Below the pieces are notes generated by a model. It did no database searches and had not been told where the DNA came from. It saw nothing but the letters and a program-made list of their open reading frames with translations. A stretch of 64,000 bases of DNA from positions 1 through 64,000 of the forward strand of contig JAUYRJ010000029.1 of NCBI GenBank assembly GCA_030696845.1. Direction: 5' to 3'. Made by a program: the position numbers and the translations under genes. This DNA is from Polynucleobacter sp. Lineage in GTDB: Bacteria; Pseudomonadota; Gammaproteobacteria; Burkholderiales; Burkholderiaceae. Of the stretch, positions 18,500 to 29,350 are shown piece after piece. The number at the start of each line of letters is the position of its first letter. Position 1 is the stretch's first letter.

Positions 18500-18952
18500 T
18501 TAAGCCTGCTCACCAACAACACGAATATTGATGTCCACAACCACGTCGGTGTGCACCGCTACTGCGACAGGGTGATCACCCACCATTTTCAATGGACCGG
18601 TTGGCATGCGTACAGAGGATTTTTCAACAACAAACCCTTTGGCTTTCATGGCATCGGCAATATCGTGATTGGTAACAGATCCAAACAAACGGCCATCTAC
18701 GCCAGCCTTCTGTCCAATTTCCAATACGAGACCAGCCAGCTTTTGACCAACTGCTTGAGCTGCTGCCAATTTCTCGGCAGCGATTTTCTCAAGCTCAGCA
18801 CGGCGGGTTGCAAAGTCAGCGATAGCCGCCTCGGTTGCACGACGCGCTTTGCGTTGTGGGATCAGGAAGTTGCGGGCATAACCGTCTTTGACGCGGACCA
18901 CATCGCCTAGGTTGCCCAGGTTCGTAACTTTTTCTAAAAGAATGATTTGCAT
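18500..18952 (-). CDS. rplI: 50S ribosomal protein L9
   Basis: [33 protein letters not shown]; track ORF start 19033 is too long. Confidence 0.97.
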   Translation of the reverse strand: MQIILLEKVTNLGNLGDVVRVKDGYARNFLIPQRKARRATEAAIADFATRRAELEKIAAEKLAAAQAVGQKLAGLVLEIGQKAGVDGRLFGSVTNHDIADAMKAKGFVVEKSSVRMPTGPLKMVGDHPVAVAVHTDVVVDINIRVVGEQA

Positions 18953-18965
18953 TGAGGGCTCCCAA

Positions 18966-19238
18966 TTATTTCTTGTGTTGATCAGAGAATGGCAGCAAAG
19001 CCAAATAACGCGCACGCTTAATCGCGGTATCAAGCTGACGCTGATACTTCGCTTTGGTGCCAGTCAAACGCGCCGGAGTGATCTTGGCATTCTCGCCAAT
19101 AAAATCCTTTAACGTGTCGACGTCTTTGTAATCAATCTGCTCTACGCCAGCAACAGTAAAACGGCAATAACGCTTCCGCTTGAACAAAGGGTTCTGTGCG
19201 GGCTTCTTTTTGAAATCGGGTTTCTTTCCAAACGCCAT
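18966..19238 (-). CDS. rpsR: 30S ribosomal protein S18
   Basis: [66 protein letters not shown]. Confidence 0.97.
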   Translation of the reverse strand: MAFGKKPDFKKKPAQNPLFKRKRYCRFTVAGVEQIDYKDVDTLKDFIGENAKITPARLTGTKAKYQRQLDTAIKRARYLALLPFSDQHKK

Positions 19239-19252
19239 GATGATTTCCTCTT

Positions 19253-19546
19253 TTAATTTTTCAATTGAATGTGATTTATGTGAAAAACGAGACGCTGATT
19301 ACGTAGGGTTTTGGGTGCCATGAATCCTTCAAATACCGCCTGGGCTCCTAAATCCATTTGCAAAAGCGCCTGATGAACAGGACCGATTGCAATGGCTTCG
19401 ACATTCATCTGTATTTTCCGCTGCTGATTCACTTCGATCACTTCGCCACGATATTCGAGTTGGCAATAAATGACGGGCAAACCGGCCGGGGTAAATCGAA
19501 TCGCGTCTTTGGATACCAAGGAAGCAGTTAGGGTGAAGTGATTCAA
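19253..19546 (-). CDS. priB: Primosomal replication protein N
   Basis: OB-fold ~97 aa protein between rpsF and rpsR. Confidence 0.9.
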   Translation of the reverse strand: MNHFTLTASLVSKDAIRFTPAGLPVIYCQLEYRGEVIEVNQQRKIQMNVEAIAIGPVHQALLQMDLGAQAVFEGFMAPKTLRNQRLVFHINHIQLKN

Positions 19547-19604
19547 CGCCGTTCCGCCACTCGCTTACGCTGTATAGCCTCCGAGTCTTTCTTCAAAAAT
19601 GGAC

Positions 19605-19982
19605 TTAGGCCGCCGCAACAGGTGCGTCGGTTTGAGCCTGCTTACGCGCTTCTTCGCGTTGCACTTCCTTCATCATGATGGATGGCTCTGTTTCAGCCTT
19701 CTTCATTTTGATGATCAAGTGACGCAAAACAGCATCATTAAATTTGAACGCATGCTCAAGCTCTTCCAGGGTTTTCTGGTCGCACTCGATATTCATGCAA
19801 ACGTAATGGGCTTTGGCTAATTTGTCGATCATGTAAGCCATCTGACGACGACCCCAATCTTCAATACGGTGGATTTTGCCGCCGCTAGCAGCGAGAGCAG
19901 CCTTGTAGCGATCAATCATCGCAGGCACTTGCTCGCTTTGGTCCGGATGGACGATAAAGACGATTTCATAATGACGCATCAA
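19605..19982 (-). CDS. rpsF: 30S ribosomal protein S6
   Basis: [26 protein letters not shown]. Confidence 0.97.
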   Translation of the reverse strand: MMRHYEIVFIVHPDQSEQVPAMIDRYKAALAASGGKIHRIEDWGRRQMAYMIDKLAKAHYVCMNIECDQKTLEELEHAFKFNDAVLRHLIIKMKKAETEPSIMMKEVQREEARKQAQTDAPVAAA

Positions 19983-20097
19983 ACACTCCTTTAGGGTAAA
20001 GCTGCCTGGGCGTCATCCAAATCAGATGGTGTTGAACTTGGAAACCAGTGCAGCAAGGGTGAAAACAAATTGTAAAAACGGGTTTAAATCCGTCTTG

Positions 20098-21138
20098 CTA
20101 ATGCTCCAGCAAGACCGCTATTCTAGCAAAAAAATCCTGCCAGCCCAAGGATTTAGCGCTTTCTGCGGGGTGGGCAGCGGCATACAGAGCCAATTGCAGG
20201 GCAATTCGGGCTTTCGGGGGGGTTAAGTCGCCTGCCGATACCCCGTTTAAGCGATCAGGACTGACATTACCAGCCCCCGTTCTGGACGCCCTCACTATTG
20301 CAACCCCGTCGCTCTCCAAAGACTGCAATGGCGCCTGCCAGACGGAATGAACCCCGCCCATGCCAGTACCAGCAATAACCAGGCCTTGAATCCCTTGACT
20401 AGCTAGCCGCTCAATCGTCTCTGGCCGAGCCCCGGCGTGACTCATCACGATTTCGACCCAAGGCCATTCCTTTTCCGGCGGAATCGGTAAATCGGCGCTA
20501 GAGGCCGCCTGAATCGCCCGAACAGTCGAGAGCCACGATGGATTAATCAAATGAACTGGGCTACTAAGGGAGTCGCGCAAAGGCGCATTGAGCTCAGTCG
20601 TATGGCGTTTTGCCAGATCACGAGCAAGACACACACGACCAGCAAAAATTGCAAAAATACCTGGCGGGCAATTGCTAATGTCATTTCCAACCCAATGCAA
20701 GGCTGCTTGCAAATTGAGCGGACCGTCCGCTCCCATTGCGTTCGATGGCAACATGGCACCCGTCAAGACCACCCGCTTACCTTGGTTTTGAGCCGCTTTA
20801 CTGCAAACCGCATCCAAGAAAATCCCAGTCTCCTCGATCGTATCGGTGCCGTGCGTTACCACCACCCCAAGTACCGCGGAATCATGCAATGCTTCTTTTA
20901 CTGCCATGCCCAATTGGGTTAGTAGATCTTCACTTAAATCACGACTATCGATGCTGGCGATCTGCTGAGATTGGATCTCAAACCCTTCTAAGGCTGGATC
21001 AATCTGAATCCCAGCGAGTAAAGACTCTATCGAGACTCGCCCTGCTTCATACATGCCTGGATGGCGAGGATCTCGGGCTAGCCCAGCAATAGTGCCGCCC
21101 ATTCCAAGGACCAAAATATGCTGAGCTGATGATTTCAT
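20098..21138 (-). CDS. L-asparaginase (likely start 21138)
   Basis: ILVLGMGGTIAGL, VVTHGTDTIEETGIFLD, LTGAMLPSNAMGADGPLN. Confidence 0.92.
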   Translation of the reverse strand: MKSSAQHILVLGMGGTIAGLARDPRHPGMYEAGRVSIESLLAGIQIDPALEGFEIQSQQIASIDSRDLSEDLLTQLGMAVKEALHDSAVLGVVVTHGTDTIEETGIFLDAVCSKAAQNQGKRVVLTGAMLPSNAMGADGPLNLQAALHWVGNDISNCPPGIFAIFAGRVCLARDLAKRHTTELNAPLRDSLSSPVHLINPSWLSTVRAIQAASSADLPIPPEKEWPWVEIVMSHAGARPETIERLASQGIQGLVIAGTGMGGVHSVWQAPLQSLESDGVAIVRASRTGAGNVSPDRLNGVSAGDLTPPKARIALQLALYAAAHPAESAKSLGWQDFFARIAVLLEH

Positions 21139-21167
21139 GGAGCCATTATGCAATCGCTGAAAATTTC

Positions 21168-21195
21168 TTGAAATATCAAAAATACTGTATACAAT
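21168..21195 (+). promoter_or_regulatory. Predicted lexA promoter: TTGAAA (21168-21173) - 16 bp - TACAAT (21190-21195)
   Basis: Sequence ttgaaatatcaaaaatactgtatacaat. Confidence 0.6.
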
Positions 21196-21200
21196 CACAG
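21185..21200 (+). promoter_or_regulatory. LexA-binding SOS box CTGT-N8-ACAG
   Basis: ctgtatacaatcacag, one base from the lexA ATG at 21202. Confidence 0.9.
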
Positions 21201-21201
21201 C

Positions 21202-21909
21202 ATGGACATAAACACAGCAGAATTTGCCGATTTACCCAAACTAACACCCCGTCAGGCCGAGATATTGGCTCTGATTACCTCGGAAATTAACGACAGTGGC
21301 TTACCGCCCACGCGAGCTGAAATCGCCACCCGCTTAGGTTTTGCCTCAGCGAATGCGGCAGAAGAGCATCTTCGCGCCCTCGCTCGAAAGGGCTATATTG
21401 AACTGACGCCCGGCACATCCCGCGGCATCCGCATCGCTCAACACGCACATCAGCCATTTCATCAGGGCAGATCACAGCAAATGTCGCTGCCATCAGGAGC
21501 ACTTCAGCAATTAACACTCCCCCTGATTGGGCGCGTTGCAGCGGGCTCGCCCATCATGGCTGTTGAGCATATCGAAAAACACGTGCCCGTTGATCCCGGT
21601 CTCTTTACCAAAGGCGCCGACTACCTTTTAAAAGTAAAGGGCATGAGCATGCGCGATGCCGGGATACTGGATGGAGATTATTTAGCGGTTCACAAAACAA
21701 CCGAAGTGCGCAATGGCGACATTGTGGTCGCGCGTATTGATGATGAGGTCACAGTCAAACGCTGGCTACAGAAACAAGGCAGCCATGGCATAGTGATTGA
21801 GCTGCAAGCCGAAAATCCGGACTTCAAAAACATCACGGTAGATGCGAGCCAAGCCAACTTTGCCGTTGAAGGGCAAGCCGTTGGCTTGATACGGACCAGC
21901 GGACTCTGA
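21202..21909 (+). CDS. lexA: SOS repressor LexA
   Basis: [15 protein letters not shown], winged-helix, GRVAAGSP cleavage site, S24 peptidase domain. Confidence 0.96.
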   Translation: MDINTAEFADLPKLTPRQAEILALITSEINDSGLPPTRAEIATRLGFASANAAEEHLRALARKGYIELTPGTSRGIRIAQHAHQPFHQGRSQQMSLPSGALQQLTLPLIGRVAAGSPIMAVEHIEKHVPVDPGLFTKGADYLLKVKGMSMRDAGILDGDYLAVHKTTEVRNGDIVVARIDDEVTVKRWLQKQGSHGIVIELQAENPDFKNITVDASQANFAVEGQAVGLIRTSGL

Positions 21910-21924
21910 TCTAGAGCCCGCCCT

Positions 21925-22395
21925 CTAGCGCCGAGTTGGCGCTACAACATTGGCATTCTTAGGGGATGCGGTCACTGTAATTAAGGACTTGGGTCCTGTT
22001 AGTGAACCTTCTGTGATTTCAACAGTGGATGTGCGATCGCCTTTGGTAAACACCAAGATACTGGTTTTGGATTTCACCGCGGTTACCGTTGTCCAGCCCG
22101 CCTTTGGGTACTCCGATTGGAAAAAAGCATAGATATCAGTTGGCGTCTGTAGCCCACTGAGAACAACACGACCCACCCAGTTATCACCTCGGCCAATAAT
22201 TAAGGATTCGGGGCCCAGAATCCGCGCGCCTGCAGGCAATGGCATATCACCCAATAACTGCGTCTGGATTTCAGCGGCCTCATCTGGGCTACCTGTTGGC
22301 GCATCGCCAGAGGAAGCGCACGCACCGAGCAAGAAAGCCATGCTCAGCGCCAAGATGCCGACTGCACGATGGTGAATGGCGGGAATGATTTTCAT
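21925..22395 (-). CDS. Putative lipoprotein of unknown function
   Basis: Signal/lipobox LLGACASSG; likely start 22395. Confidence 0.7.
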   Translation of the reverse strand: MKIIPAIHHRAVGILALSMAFLLGACASSGDAPTGSPDEAAEIQTQLLGDMPLPAGARILGPESLIIGRGDNWVGRVVLSGLQTPTDIYAFFQSEYPKAGWTTVTAVKSKTSILVFTKGDRTSTVEITEGSLTGPKSLITVTASPKNANVVAPTRR

Positions 22396-22488
22396 GTTGA
22401 TGATCCAGTAGTTCAACTTTTTGTATGCACTTCATTTTAGGCGAATTGCCTTGAAGATCAATAGACAAAAGACTACATGAAAAAATAA

Positions 22489-22562
22489 TGGAGGCGCGTG
22501 AGGGAATCGAACCCCCGTACGAAGCTTTGCAGGCTCCTGCCTAACCACTCGGCCAACGCGCC
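22489..22562 (-). tRNA. tRNA-Cys (GCA)
   Basis: Reverse strand GGCGCGTTGGCCGAGTGGTTAGGCAGGAGCCTGCAAAGCTTCGTACGGGGGTTCGATTCCCTCACGCGCCTCCA; CCA encoded. Confidence 0.96.
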
Positions 22563-22611
22563 AGATACTTTGAAACAAAATGGGAAGCTTTTCAGGGCTT
22601 CCCATCGAACT

Positions 22612-22687
22612 TGGAGCGGGAAAGGAGGTTCGAACTCCCGACCTATACCTTGGCAAGGTATCGCTCTACCAGCTGAGCTATTCCCGC
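22612..22687 (-). tRNA. tRNA-Gly (GCC)
   Basis: Reverse strand GCGGGAATAGCTCAGCTGGTAGAGCGATACCTTGCCAAGGTATAGGTCGGGAGTTCGAACCTCCTTTCCCGCTCCA. Confidence 0.97.
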
Positions 22688-22788
22688 ATAACAGGGCAAC
22701 AGTTTAGCAAACAATTAAACCGAGTGCATTATTTACGGTGGGATGTGGCTTTGCGGCTGAATATCTGCGCATTCTGGCAAGCCAAAAT

Positions 22789-23364
22789 CTATTTTGCTTG
22801 ACTCACCAATTGGGGTAAGGCTTTTTTGAGATAGTAAAACATCGACCAGAGCGTGAGGAAGGCAGCGATCCAGATTAGCCAGGTTCCGACCTGCGCGGCG
22901 TTGAGCCAACCAAATAAGGTGCCATTGAATAAAAGAAATGGAATGGCGACTAACTGCGCCGTGGTTTTTAATTTACCCACCATGTGCACGGCAACGCTTT
23001 TGCTGGCGCCCACCTGCGCCATCCACTCACGCAATGCGGAGATGGTGATTTCACGACCAATGATCACGAGTGCAACCCATACCTGCACCCGGTCCATATT
23101 CAATAGCACCAGTAATGCAGCAGCCACAATCAGCTTATCCGCCACCGGATCCAGAAATTGACCAAAGGCAGATTCTTGCTTCATGCGGCGCGCCAAAAAT
23201 CCATCAAGCCAATCGGTTACGGCGGCAAAGATAAATAAACCGGTTGCGAACACATTTTTATCGAAGGGGCTTAACCAACTGCTGGGTAAATAAAAGACGG
23301 CAACCAATAGGGGGATGGCTGCGACGCGCAACCAGGTCAAGGCAATAGGAAGATTAAACGGCAT
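22789..23364 (-). CDS. pgsA: CDP-diacylglycerol-glycerol-3-phosphate 3-phosphatidyltransferase
   Basis: VTDWLDGFLARRMKQESAFGQFLDPVADKL CDP-alcohol phosphotransferase motif. Confidence 0.95.
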   Translation of the reverse strand: MPFNLPIALTWLRVAAIPLLVAVFYLPSSWLSPFDKNVFATGLFIFAAVTDWLDGFLARRMKQESAFGQFLDPVADKLIVAAALLVLLNMDRVQVWVALVIIGREITISALREWMAQVGASKSVAVHMVGKLKTTAQLVAIPFLLFNGTLFGWLNAAQVGTWLIWIAAFLTLWSMFYYLKKALPQLVSQAK

Positions 23365-23397
23365 CTCGCTAGGATACCCTAGTGCATCGCTCTTTCA

Positions 23398-25275
23398 TTA
23401 ATGCAATTGTTGATAAATTTGCTCGGCTAGCGTTTGCGAAATTCCCTCCACCGTCGTCAGCTCCTCAATACTGGCATTGGATACCCCGCGCAAACCACCA
23501 AAACGGGCCAGCAATTTTTGCCGGCGCTTGGCGCCAATCCCCTCGATTTCCTCTAGGCGAGAGACCGTTCGGGCTTTTGCGCGCTTTGCACGCATCCCAG
23601 TGATTGCAAATCGGTGCGCCTCATCCCGAATTTGGGCAATCAGCATCAACGCCGGGCTCTCACGACCCAGCTCTAAGGCTGTCCGTTCATCTGCAAAAAT
23701 CAAGGACTCTAAGCCAACTTTACGCCCCTCGCCTTTCGCAACCCCCACAATTAAACCGATATCCATGCCCAGCTCAGAAAAGACTTGGCGCGCCATTTCA
23801 ACCTGACCCTTACCGCCATCGATTAAGACCACCTGCGGCAATTTCTCTGGCGGAATTTCTTGGTAATTGGCATAGCGCCGCTGCAAAACCTGACGCATGG
23901 CTGCGTAATCATCGCCCGGGGTAATGTCGTTGATATTGAAACGCCGATACTCACTGGATTGCATTTCATTTTTGGCATACACCACACACGATGCTTGGGT
24001 TGCCTCGCCCGAGGTATGGCTAATATCAAAACACTCCATACGCAATTGATCTAGGCTTTCTAAATCTAAACCCAGCAAATCAACGACAGCGCGCGCTTTC
24101 GCAAGCTGGCCGCCCGTCTCCACTAAACGCTTGGCGAGCGCAATCTTGGCATTACCCTCTGCCATACCAAGCCAATGCCGCCGCTGCCCTTGCGGTTGAT
24201 GCAAGAAGGTAATTTTCTTACCAGCCTGCGCGTTCAAACTTTCATGAAGTAAAGACGGTTCCGCGGCAGAGGAAATCGCATGATTGAGCACAATCACAGC
24301 AGGAATCAGGTTGGCATTCGCTGCTTCGCCATCCAAATAATGCTGCTGAATAAATGCCTCCAGAATTTCCACCGAATCGGGTAACTCGCCGGCAGCCGAT
24401 CGAAGGTTTTTCGGAAAGTACGCGCGATCGCCCAAATGGCGACCGCCGCGCACCATTGCCAGGTTGACGCAAATCAGGCCGTCCAGTTCTGCCGCAGCCA
24501 CAATATCGACATCACCCTCGCCTTCCGCAACGGTGTCCATGGATTGCTGTTGCAAGACACTCGATAGGTCCGCAATGCGATCGCGCAATACCGCTGCCAT
24601 TTCAAAATCCAGCGACTCGCTGTGCGCTAGCATTTCGCGCTCCAGTTCGGAGAGCACTTGACTGTGGTCACCCTCTAAAAAGCGGGTTGCTTGCTTCACG
24701 TCTTGAGCGTATTGTTCGGCAGTCAGCATGCCAACACAAGGCGCACTGCAGCGGTGAATTTGATGCAATAAACAGGGTCTAGTGCGGTTTTTGAATACCG
24801 TGTCCTCACAGGTACGAAGACGAAATACTTTTTGCAAAATTTGCACGCTATTGCGCACCGCCCACGAGTTCGGGAAAGGGCCAAAATAGCGATTACGGCG
24901 ATCTACCTTGCCGCGATAGGATGCTAAACGCGGGAAAGCATGGCCCGTTAGCATGACATAGGGGTAAGACTTGTCGTCCCGAAATAAAATGTTGAATGGC
25001 GGCGCCAGCTCTTTGATTAAATTGTTTTCCAGAATCAATGCTTCGGATTCGGTGCGAGTGACGGTGGTTTCATAGCGTGCAATGCGGCTCACCATGCGCT
25101 CGATACGCGGAGAAAGTGCCGTTCGTTGAAAATAGCTGGATACTCGCTTTTTGAGGTCACGCGCTTTACCGACGTAAAGTATCTGATCCGCTTCATCAAA
25201 AAAGCGATACACCCCCGGCAATCCGGGAAGCCGTTTAATGTCTTGCTTTAGGGTTTCAAAAAGCGAATTGCTCAT
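23398..25275 (-). CDS. uvrC: Excinuclease ABC subunit C
   Basis: [40 protein letters not shown]-terminal HhH. Confidence 0.97.
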   Translation of the reverse strand: MSNSLFETLKQDIKRLPGLPGVYRFFDEADQILYVGKARDLKKRVSSYFQRTALSPRIERMVSRIARYETTVTRTESEALILENNLIKELAPPFNILFRDDKSYPYVMLTGHAFPRLASYRGKVDRRNRYFGPFPNSWAVRNSVQILQKVFRLRTCEDTVFKNRTRPCLLHQIHRCSAPCVGMLTAEQYAQDVKQATRFLEGDHSQVLSELEREMLAHSESLDFEMAAVLRDRIADLSSVLQQQSMDTVAEGEGDVDIVAAAELDGLICVNLAMVRGGRHLGDRAYFPKNLRSAAGELPDSVEILEAFIQQHYLDGEAANANLIPAVIVLNHAISSAAEPSLLHESLNAQAGKKITFLHQPQGQRRHWLGMAEGNAKIALAKRLVETGGQLAKARAVVDLLGLDLESLDQLRMECFDISHTSGEATQASCVVYAKNEMQSSEYRRFNINDITPGDDYAAMRQVLQRRYANYQEIPPEKLPQVVLIDGGKGQVEMARQVFSELGMDIGLIVGVAKGEGRKVGLESLIFADERTALELGRESPALMLIAQIRDEAHRFAITGMRAKRAKARTVSRLEEIEGIGAKRRQKLLARFGGLRGVSNASIEELTTVEGISQTLAEQIYQQLH

Positions 25276-26338
25276 GCGTTGGGATATTTTCTGCCAAATC
25301 GTCGATAACTATGGTGATGCCGGTGTTTGCTGGCGTTTAGCGCGTAGCCTAGCAACCCAACACCAGCAACAGGTTCGCCTGTTTTGCGATGACCTGCCGA
25401 CCCTTAATTTACTCGCATCTGACTCCCATCGCATTGCCGATATTGAAATTCTGCCTTGGGAAGCAAGTTTTTCAAACGCCAGACACCCCATCGAGGCGCC
25501 GGATGTCGTAATTGAAGCCTTTGCTTGCCATCTTCCAGAGCGCTATCAAACTGGTCTATTGATTGCCCCCCAAAAGCCACTCATCCTCAATTTGGAGTAT
25601 CTGAGTGCCGAACCCTGGGTAGCGGAGTGCCATGCTAAAGCTTCGCCACAGCCCACCGGTTTGTCGAAGTATTTTTTCTTTCCCGGGTTTCAACCCAATA
25701 CTGGGGGACTGCTGATCGATCCCATTCCCTCCTTAGGCACAGAGTCGCAAGATTGCGTTCCGGCTAGTCTGAGCAGTAGCTGGTCCCAATTGCGACCCGA
25801 CGCCGAGCGCATAAGCGTTTTTTGCTACCCGGGAGCTCCGCTTCGAGAATGGCTCGAAGACCTGGGCAACACGAATGCCAAGGTAGATATTCTTCTAAGC
25901 TTTGGTCACGCCGAACTCATTGGTAATGGAGTCGGCAGACCCTTGAGCTTGCCTCCATCCATTCAGCTGATTGCCTTGCCGTTTATTCCCCAAGGTGATT
26001 ACGACTGGCTACTCACACAGTGCGACTTCAATATCGTCCGCGGAGAAGATTCGTTCGTGCGGGCGCAGCTTGCCGGTAAACCCTTTCTTTGGCACATTTA
26101 CCCTCAGGACGATCTTGCCCACGAAGTCAAATTAAAGGCCTTTTTAGACCTTTATCTCCAGGGTGCGGATAGAGCAACCCAAGATGCCTGCCAATCCGCT
26201 ATGGCCTGGAAAATGCCACGCGCGTGGTGGCAAAAGCGGTCCGAATGGCGCGCGCATGCCTCAGTCTGGCGCGAAAAGATCCTGCTGGACAACCAAGATG
26301 GGGGTTTGGCGGCTAGATTGCTTCGTTTTGTCAGCTAA
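25274..26338 (+). CDS. earP: EF-P arginine rhamnosyltransferase EarP
   Basis: [27 protein letters not shown] and [25 protein letters not shown]; upstream of efp. Confidence 0.95.
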   Translation: MRWDIFCQIVDNYGDAGVCWRLARSLATQHQQQVRLFCDDLPTLNLLASDSHRIADIEILPWEASFSNARHPIEAPDVVIEAFACHLPERYQTGLLIAPQKPLILNLEYLSAEPWVAECHAKASPQPTGLSKYFFFPGFQPNTGGLLIDPIPSLGTESQDCVPASLSSSWSQLRPDAERISVFCYPGAPLREWLEDLGNTNAKVDILLSFGHAELIGNGVGRPLSLPPSIQLIALPFIPQGDYDWLLTQCDFNIVRGEDSFVRAQLAGKPFLWHIYPQDDLAHEVKLKAFLDLYLQGADRATQDACQSAMAWKMPRAWWQKRSEWRAHASVWREKILLDNQDGGLAARLLRFVS

Positions 26339-26427
26339 ATAGGCTTGGGAAGCCGCTCCTCAGGGCGGTTACAATGACACCTTTGATAAAACCAGCAGAA
26401 ATTAGCTCTGCCCCCAGGAACACCAAG

Positions 26428-26988
26428 ATGAAAACAGCACAAGAACTCCGCGTAGGCAACGTAGTGATGATTGGCCAGGATGCCATGGTCGTATTGAAGG
26501 CTGAATACAGCCGCTCTGGTCGTAACTCTTCTGTCGTCAAAATGAAATTCAAGAATTTATTAACCGGCGCGCCAAACGAAGGCGTTTATAAGGCCGATGA
26601 CAAATTTGATGTGGTCATTCTGGATAAAAAAGAATGCACGTATTCGTATTTTGCTGATCCCATGTATTGCTTTATGGATGGCGATTACAACCAGTACGAA
26701 GTGGAAGCAGAATTTATGGGCGACGCCCTAAACTACCTTGAAGAAGCCATGCCAGTTGAGGTGGTGTTCTACGAGGGTAAAGCTTTATCGGTCACCATGC
26801 CCACTTCCCTGGTTCGCGAAATCATCTATACCGAACCAGCCGTTAAAGGCGACACCAGCTCCGGTAAAGTACTCAAGACTGCCAAGCTAGCAACCGGCTA
26901 CGAATTGCAAGTGCCCCTCTTTTGCAATACCGGTGACAAGATTGAAATTGATACCCGCACTGGCGAATACCGCAGCCGCGCAAACTAA
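26428..26988 (+). CDS. efp: Elongation factor P, Arg32 type
   Basis: [40 protein letters not shown]; Arg at position 32. Confidence 0.97.
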   Translation: MKTAQELRVGNVVMIGQDAMVVLKAEYSRSGRNSSVVKMKFKNLLTGAPNEGVYKADDKFDVVILDKKECTYSYFADPMYCFMDGDYNQYEVEAEFMGDALNYLEEAMPVEVVFYEGKALSVTMPTSLVREIIYTEPAVKGDTSSGKVLKTAKLATGYELQVPLFCNTGDKIEIDTRTGEYRSRAN

Positions 26989-27007
26989 GTTACATCCGCT
27001 TTAACTG

Positions 27008-27038
27008 AAAGCCAAGATCTGAAACGGCCTTGGCTTTT
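27008..27038 (+). terminator. Terminator downstream of efp
   Basis: aaagccaag-atctgaaacggc-cttggctttt (stem AAGCCAAG/CTTGGCTT). Confidence 0.75.
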
Positions 27039-27075
27039 ATTCTTTGTAAGCTCTCAACAATTAAAGCAAAGCAAA

Positions 27076-28158
27076 TTAAATCAATTTATGCTTTAAAAGA
27101 ACCTGACGAGCATGCTGGTATTCGGCGTGCGCCTGTAAATGGGTCCAGTTCATAAACTGGGATGTCGGCATTAATTTTTGCTGGCGTCTTGCGGACTCAA
27201 CCAACTTAGTCTTAGAGACGGATAACTCAGACAAAAGGCGATCTGCTAAATCAGGGCGATTGCAAATGAGCACTGCGTCGCAACCGGCATCCAAGGCAAG
27301 ATTAGCGCCCTTGACTACATCGCCAGCTACGCTAGCGCCCTCCATCGATAAATCATCGCTAAAGATCACGCCCTCAAACGCCATTTGCTTACGCAAAATA
27401 TCACGCAACCAAATACGCGAAAATCCCGCTGGTAATGCGTCTACCTTGGGATAGATTACGTGCGCAGGCATCACTGCCGCTAGGCTTAAGTCAAGCCACT
27501 CATAGGGCTTCGCATCGCATTCCAGAATGGCCTTAAGGGGGCGATCATCTACCGGTATCGCCACATGCGAATCCGCTTCAGCCCAGCCATGTCCCGGAAA
27601 ATGCTTGCCGCAGTTGGCCATGCCAGCAAGCTGTAAACCGGCATTGAGGGCTTTTGCAAGCGCATACACAATTTGTGGATCTGAACTAAACGCGCGATCA
27701 CCAATCACACCGCTGCGACCAAAATCCAAATCCAATACCGGCGTAAAACTAAAGTCAACACCGCATGCCCGTAACTCCGCTGCCAAGATGTATCCACACG
27801 CTGTGGCTGCTGCCATTGCCTCTATGGCTGGCTCAGAAGAATAACTCGCCTTGCTTTTTTGTGGGGAGCGCATCCAAAGCTCACCCAATTGACGCATGGC
27901 GGGTAGATGTGTAAACCCATCGCTCCTGCAACGCTGCACCCTACCGCCCTCGTGATCAATCGAGATCAATACGTCTGGACGCAGTGCTTTAATGCTGCTG
28001 GTCAGCGCAGTGAACTGCTTTCGGTTGGCATAATTTCTGCCAAACAAAATGACGCCGCCCGTTAAGGGGTCTTTAATACGGCGGCGATCCGCTGACGTTA
28101 GCTCTAATCCAACAACATCTAGAGTAATGGGACCAGCTTGATTTTTTGATGCCACCAT
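27076..28158 (-). CDS. nagZ: Beta-N-acetylhexosaminidase
   Basis: ISIDHEGGRVQR, CGKHFPGHGWAEADSH, VIFSDDLSMEGA. Confidence 0.95.
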   Translation of the reverse strand: MVASKNQAGPITLDVVGLELTSADRRRIKDPLTGGVILFGRNYANRKQFTALTSSIKALRPDVLISIDHEGGRVQRCRSDGFTHLPAMRQLGELWMRSPQKSKASYSSEPAIEAMAAATACGYILAAELRACGVDFSFTPVLDLDFGRSGVIGDRAFSSDPQIVYALAKALNAGLQLAGMANCGKHFPGHGWAEADSHVAIPVDDRPLKAILECDAKPYEWLDLSLAAVMPAHVIYPKVDALPAGFSRIWLRDILRKQMAFEGVIFSDDLSMEGASVAGDVVKGANLALDAGCDAVLICNRPDLADRLLSELSVSKTKLVESARRQQKLMPTSQFMNWTHLQAHAEYQHARQVLLKHKLI

Positions 28159-28170
28159 GATTCCTTTTAT

Positions 28171-28587
28171 TTAATCTGATCCGCGCACGGCGGGCTTGCC
28201 TTGGCTTACCACCACAAACGCAATCGCCATATCTTGCTCATCGCTGACGGTCACTTCAGCATGCCAATCCCGCGTTTTCATAAAGTCTGCGAGCGCGCCA
28301 GAGTAATGCGTTACTGGCTTACCACTAGGTTCATTTAAAGTTTGTAATGATCGCCACGTCATTGGCATGCGCATACCCAAACCAATCGCCTTGGAGAACG
28401 CCTCTTTGGCGGCAAAGCGAGTGGCTAAATAGGCCATGCCACGCTGATGATTGCGCGCTAAGCGCTGCTGAAAGACCGCTAATTCAGCCTCACCTAAAAT
28501 ACGCTCCGCTAAACGCCCCTGCGTGCGTTCATAGGCCGCGACCAAACGCTCCATTTGCAAGATGTCTGTGCCAATACCGACAACCAT
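28171..28587 (-). CDS. acpS: Holo-ACP synthase
   Basis: [28 protein letters not shown]. Confidence 0.95.
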   Translation of the reverse strand: MVVGIGTDILQMERLVAAYERTQGRLAERILGEAELAVFQQRLARNHQRGMAYLATRFAAKEAFSKAIGLGMRMPMTWRSLQTLNEPSGKPVTHYSGALADFMKTRDWHAEVTVSDEQDMAIAFVVVSQGKPAVRGSD

Positions 28588-28588
28588 A

Positions 28589-29338
28589 TCAAAGGCTGCC
28601 ACCAGTTGCATTTGTGCGTGCGCGTTGCATGAGTGTTTTCATATCAATGATGGCGCGCTGCCACCCTTTAAAGAGGGCTTCCGCCACAATCGCATGTCCA
28701 ATATTGAGCTCTGACAATTCAGCTATAGCTGCAACTCGCATTACATTGCCTTCATGCAAGCCGTGCCCCGCATTGACCCGTAAGCCAATTCGCTTGGCAA
28801 ACTGAGCCGCAAGCCGAAGGCGTTCGAGTTCCTGGCTTTGCTGATCACCCGTCAGATCCGCATAGCGCCCCGTATGCAATTCCACTACGGTAGCCCCCAC
28901 ATCTTTAGCCGCCTGAATTTGGCTCTCTTCAGGATCAATAAACAGCGATACCCGAATACCCGCCGCTTTGAGCTGCTCGGTAGCCAGCTTTACCGCCGCA
29001 AAATGGCCCAGCACATCAAGCCCGCCTTCCGTAGTCACTTCCTCGCGCTTTTCAGGAACGAGGCAAACGTCATGGGGCTTCACTTGGCAAGCGATAGCAA
29101 TCATCTCTGGCGTGACCGCGCACTCTAAATTCATGCGGGTGGTAATCAATGGGCGTAAGGCCAATAAATCGGCATCTTTAATGTGGCGACGGTCTTCGCG
29201 TAAATGCAGAGTAATCAGATCGGCTCCAGCCTCTTCCGCTAAACGGGCGGCTTTTAATGGGTCTGGATATACCGTGCCACGAGCATTCCGCAAAGTTGCT
29301 ACATGATCAATATTGATGCCGAGTTCAAGTGTGGTCAT
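28589..29338 (-). CDS. pdxJ: Pyridoxine 5'-phosphate synthase
   Basis: [26 protein letters not shown]. Confidence 0.96.
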   Translation of the reverse strand: MTTLELGINIDHVATLRNARGTVYPDPLKAARLAEEAGADLITLHLREDRRHIKDADLLALRPLITTRMNLECAVTPEMIAIACQVKPHDVCLVPEKREEVTTEGGLDVLGHFAAVKLATEQLKAAGIRVSLFIDPEESQIQAAKDVGATVVELHTGRYADLTGDQQSQELERLRLAAQFAKRIGLRVNAGHGLHEGNVMRVAAIAELSELNIGHAIVAEALFKGWQRAIIDMKTLMQRARTNATGGSL

Positions 29339-29350
29339 TGCCGTAGCTTA

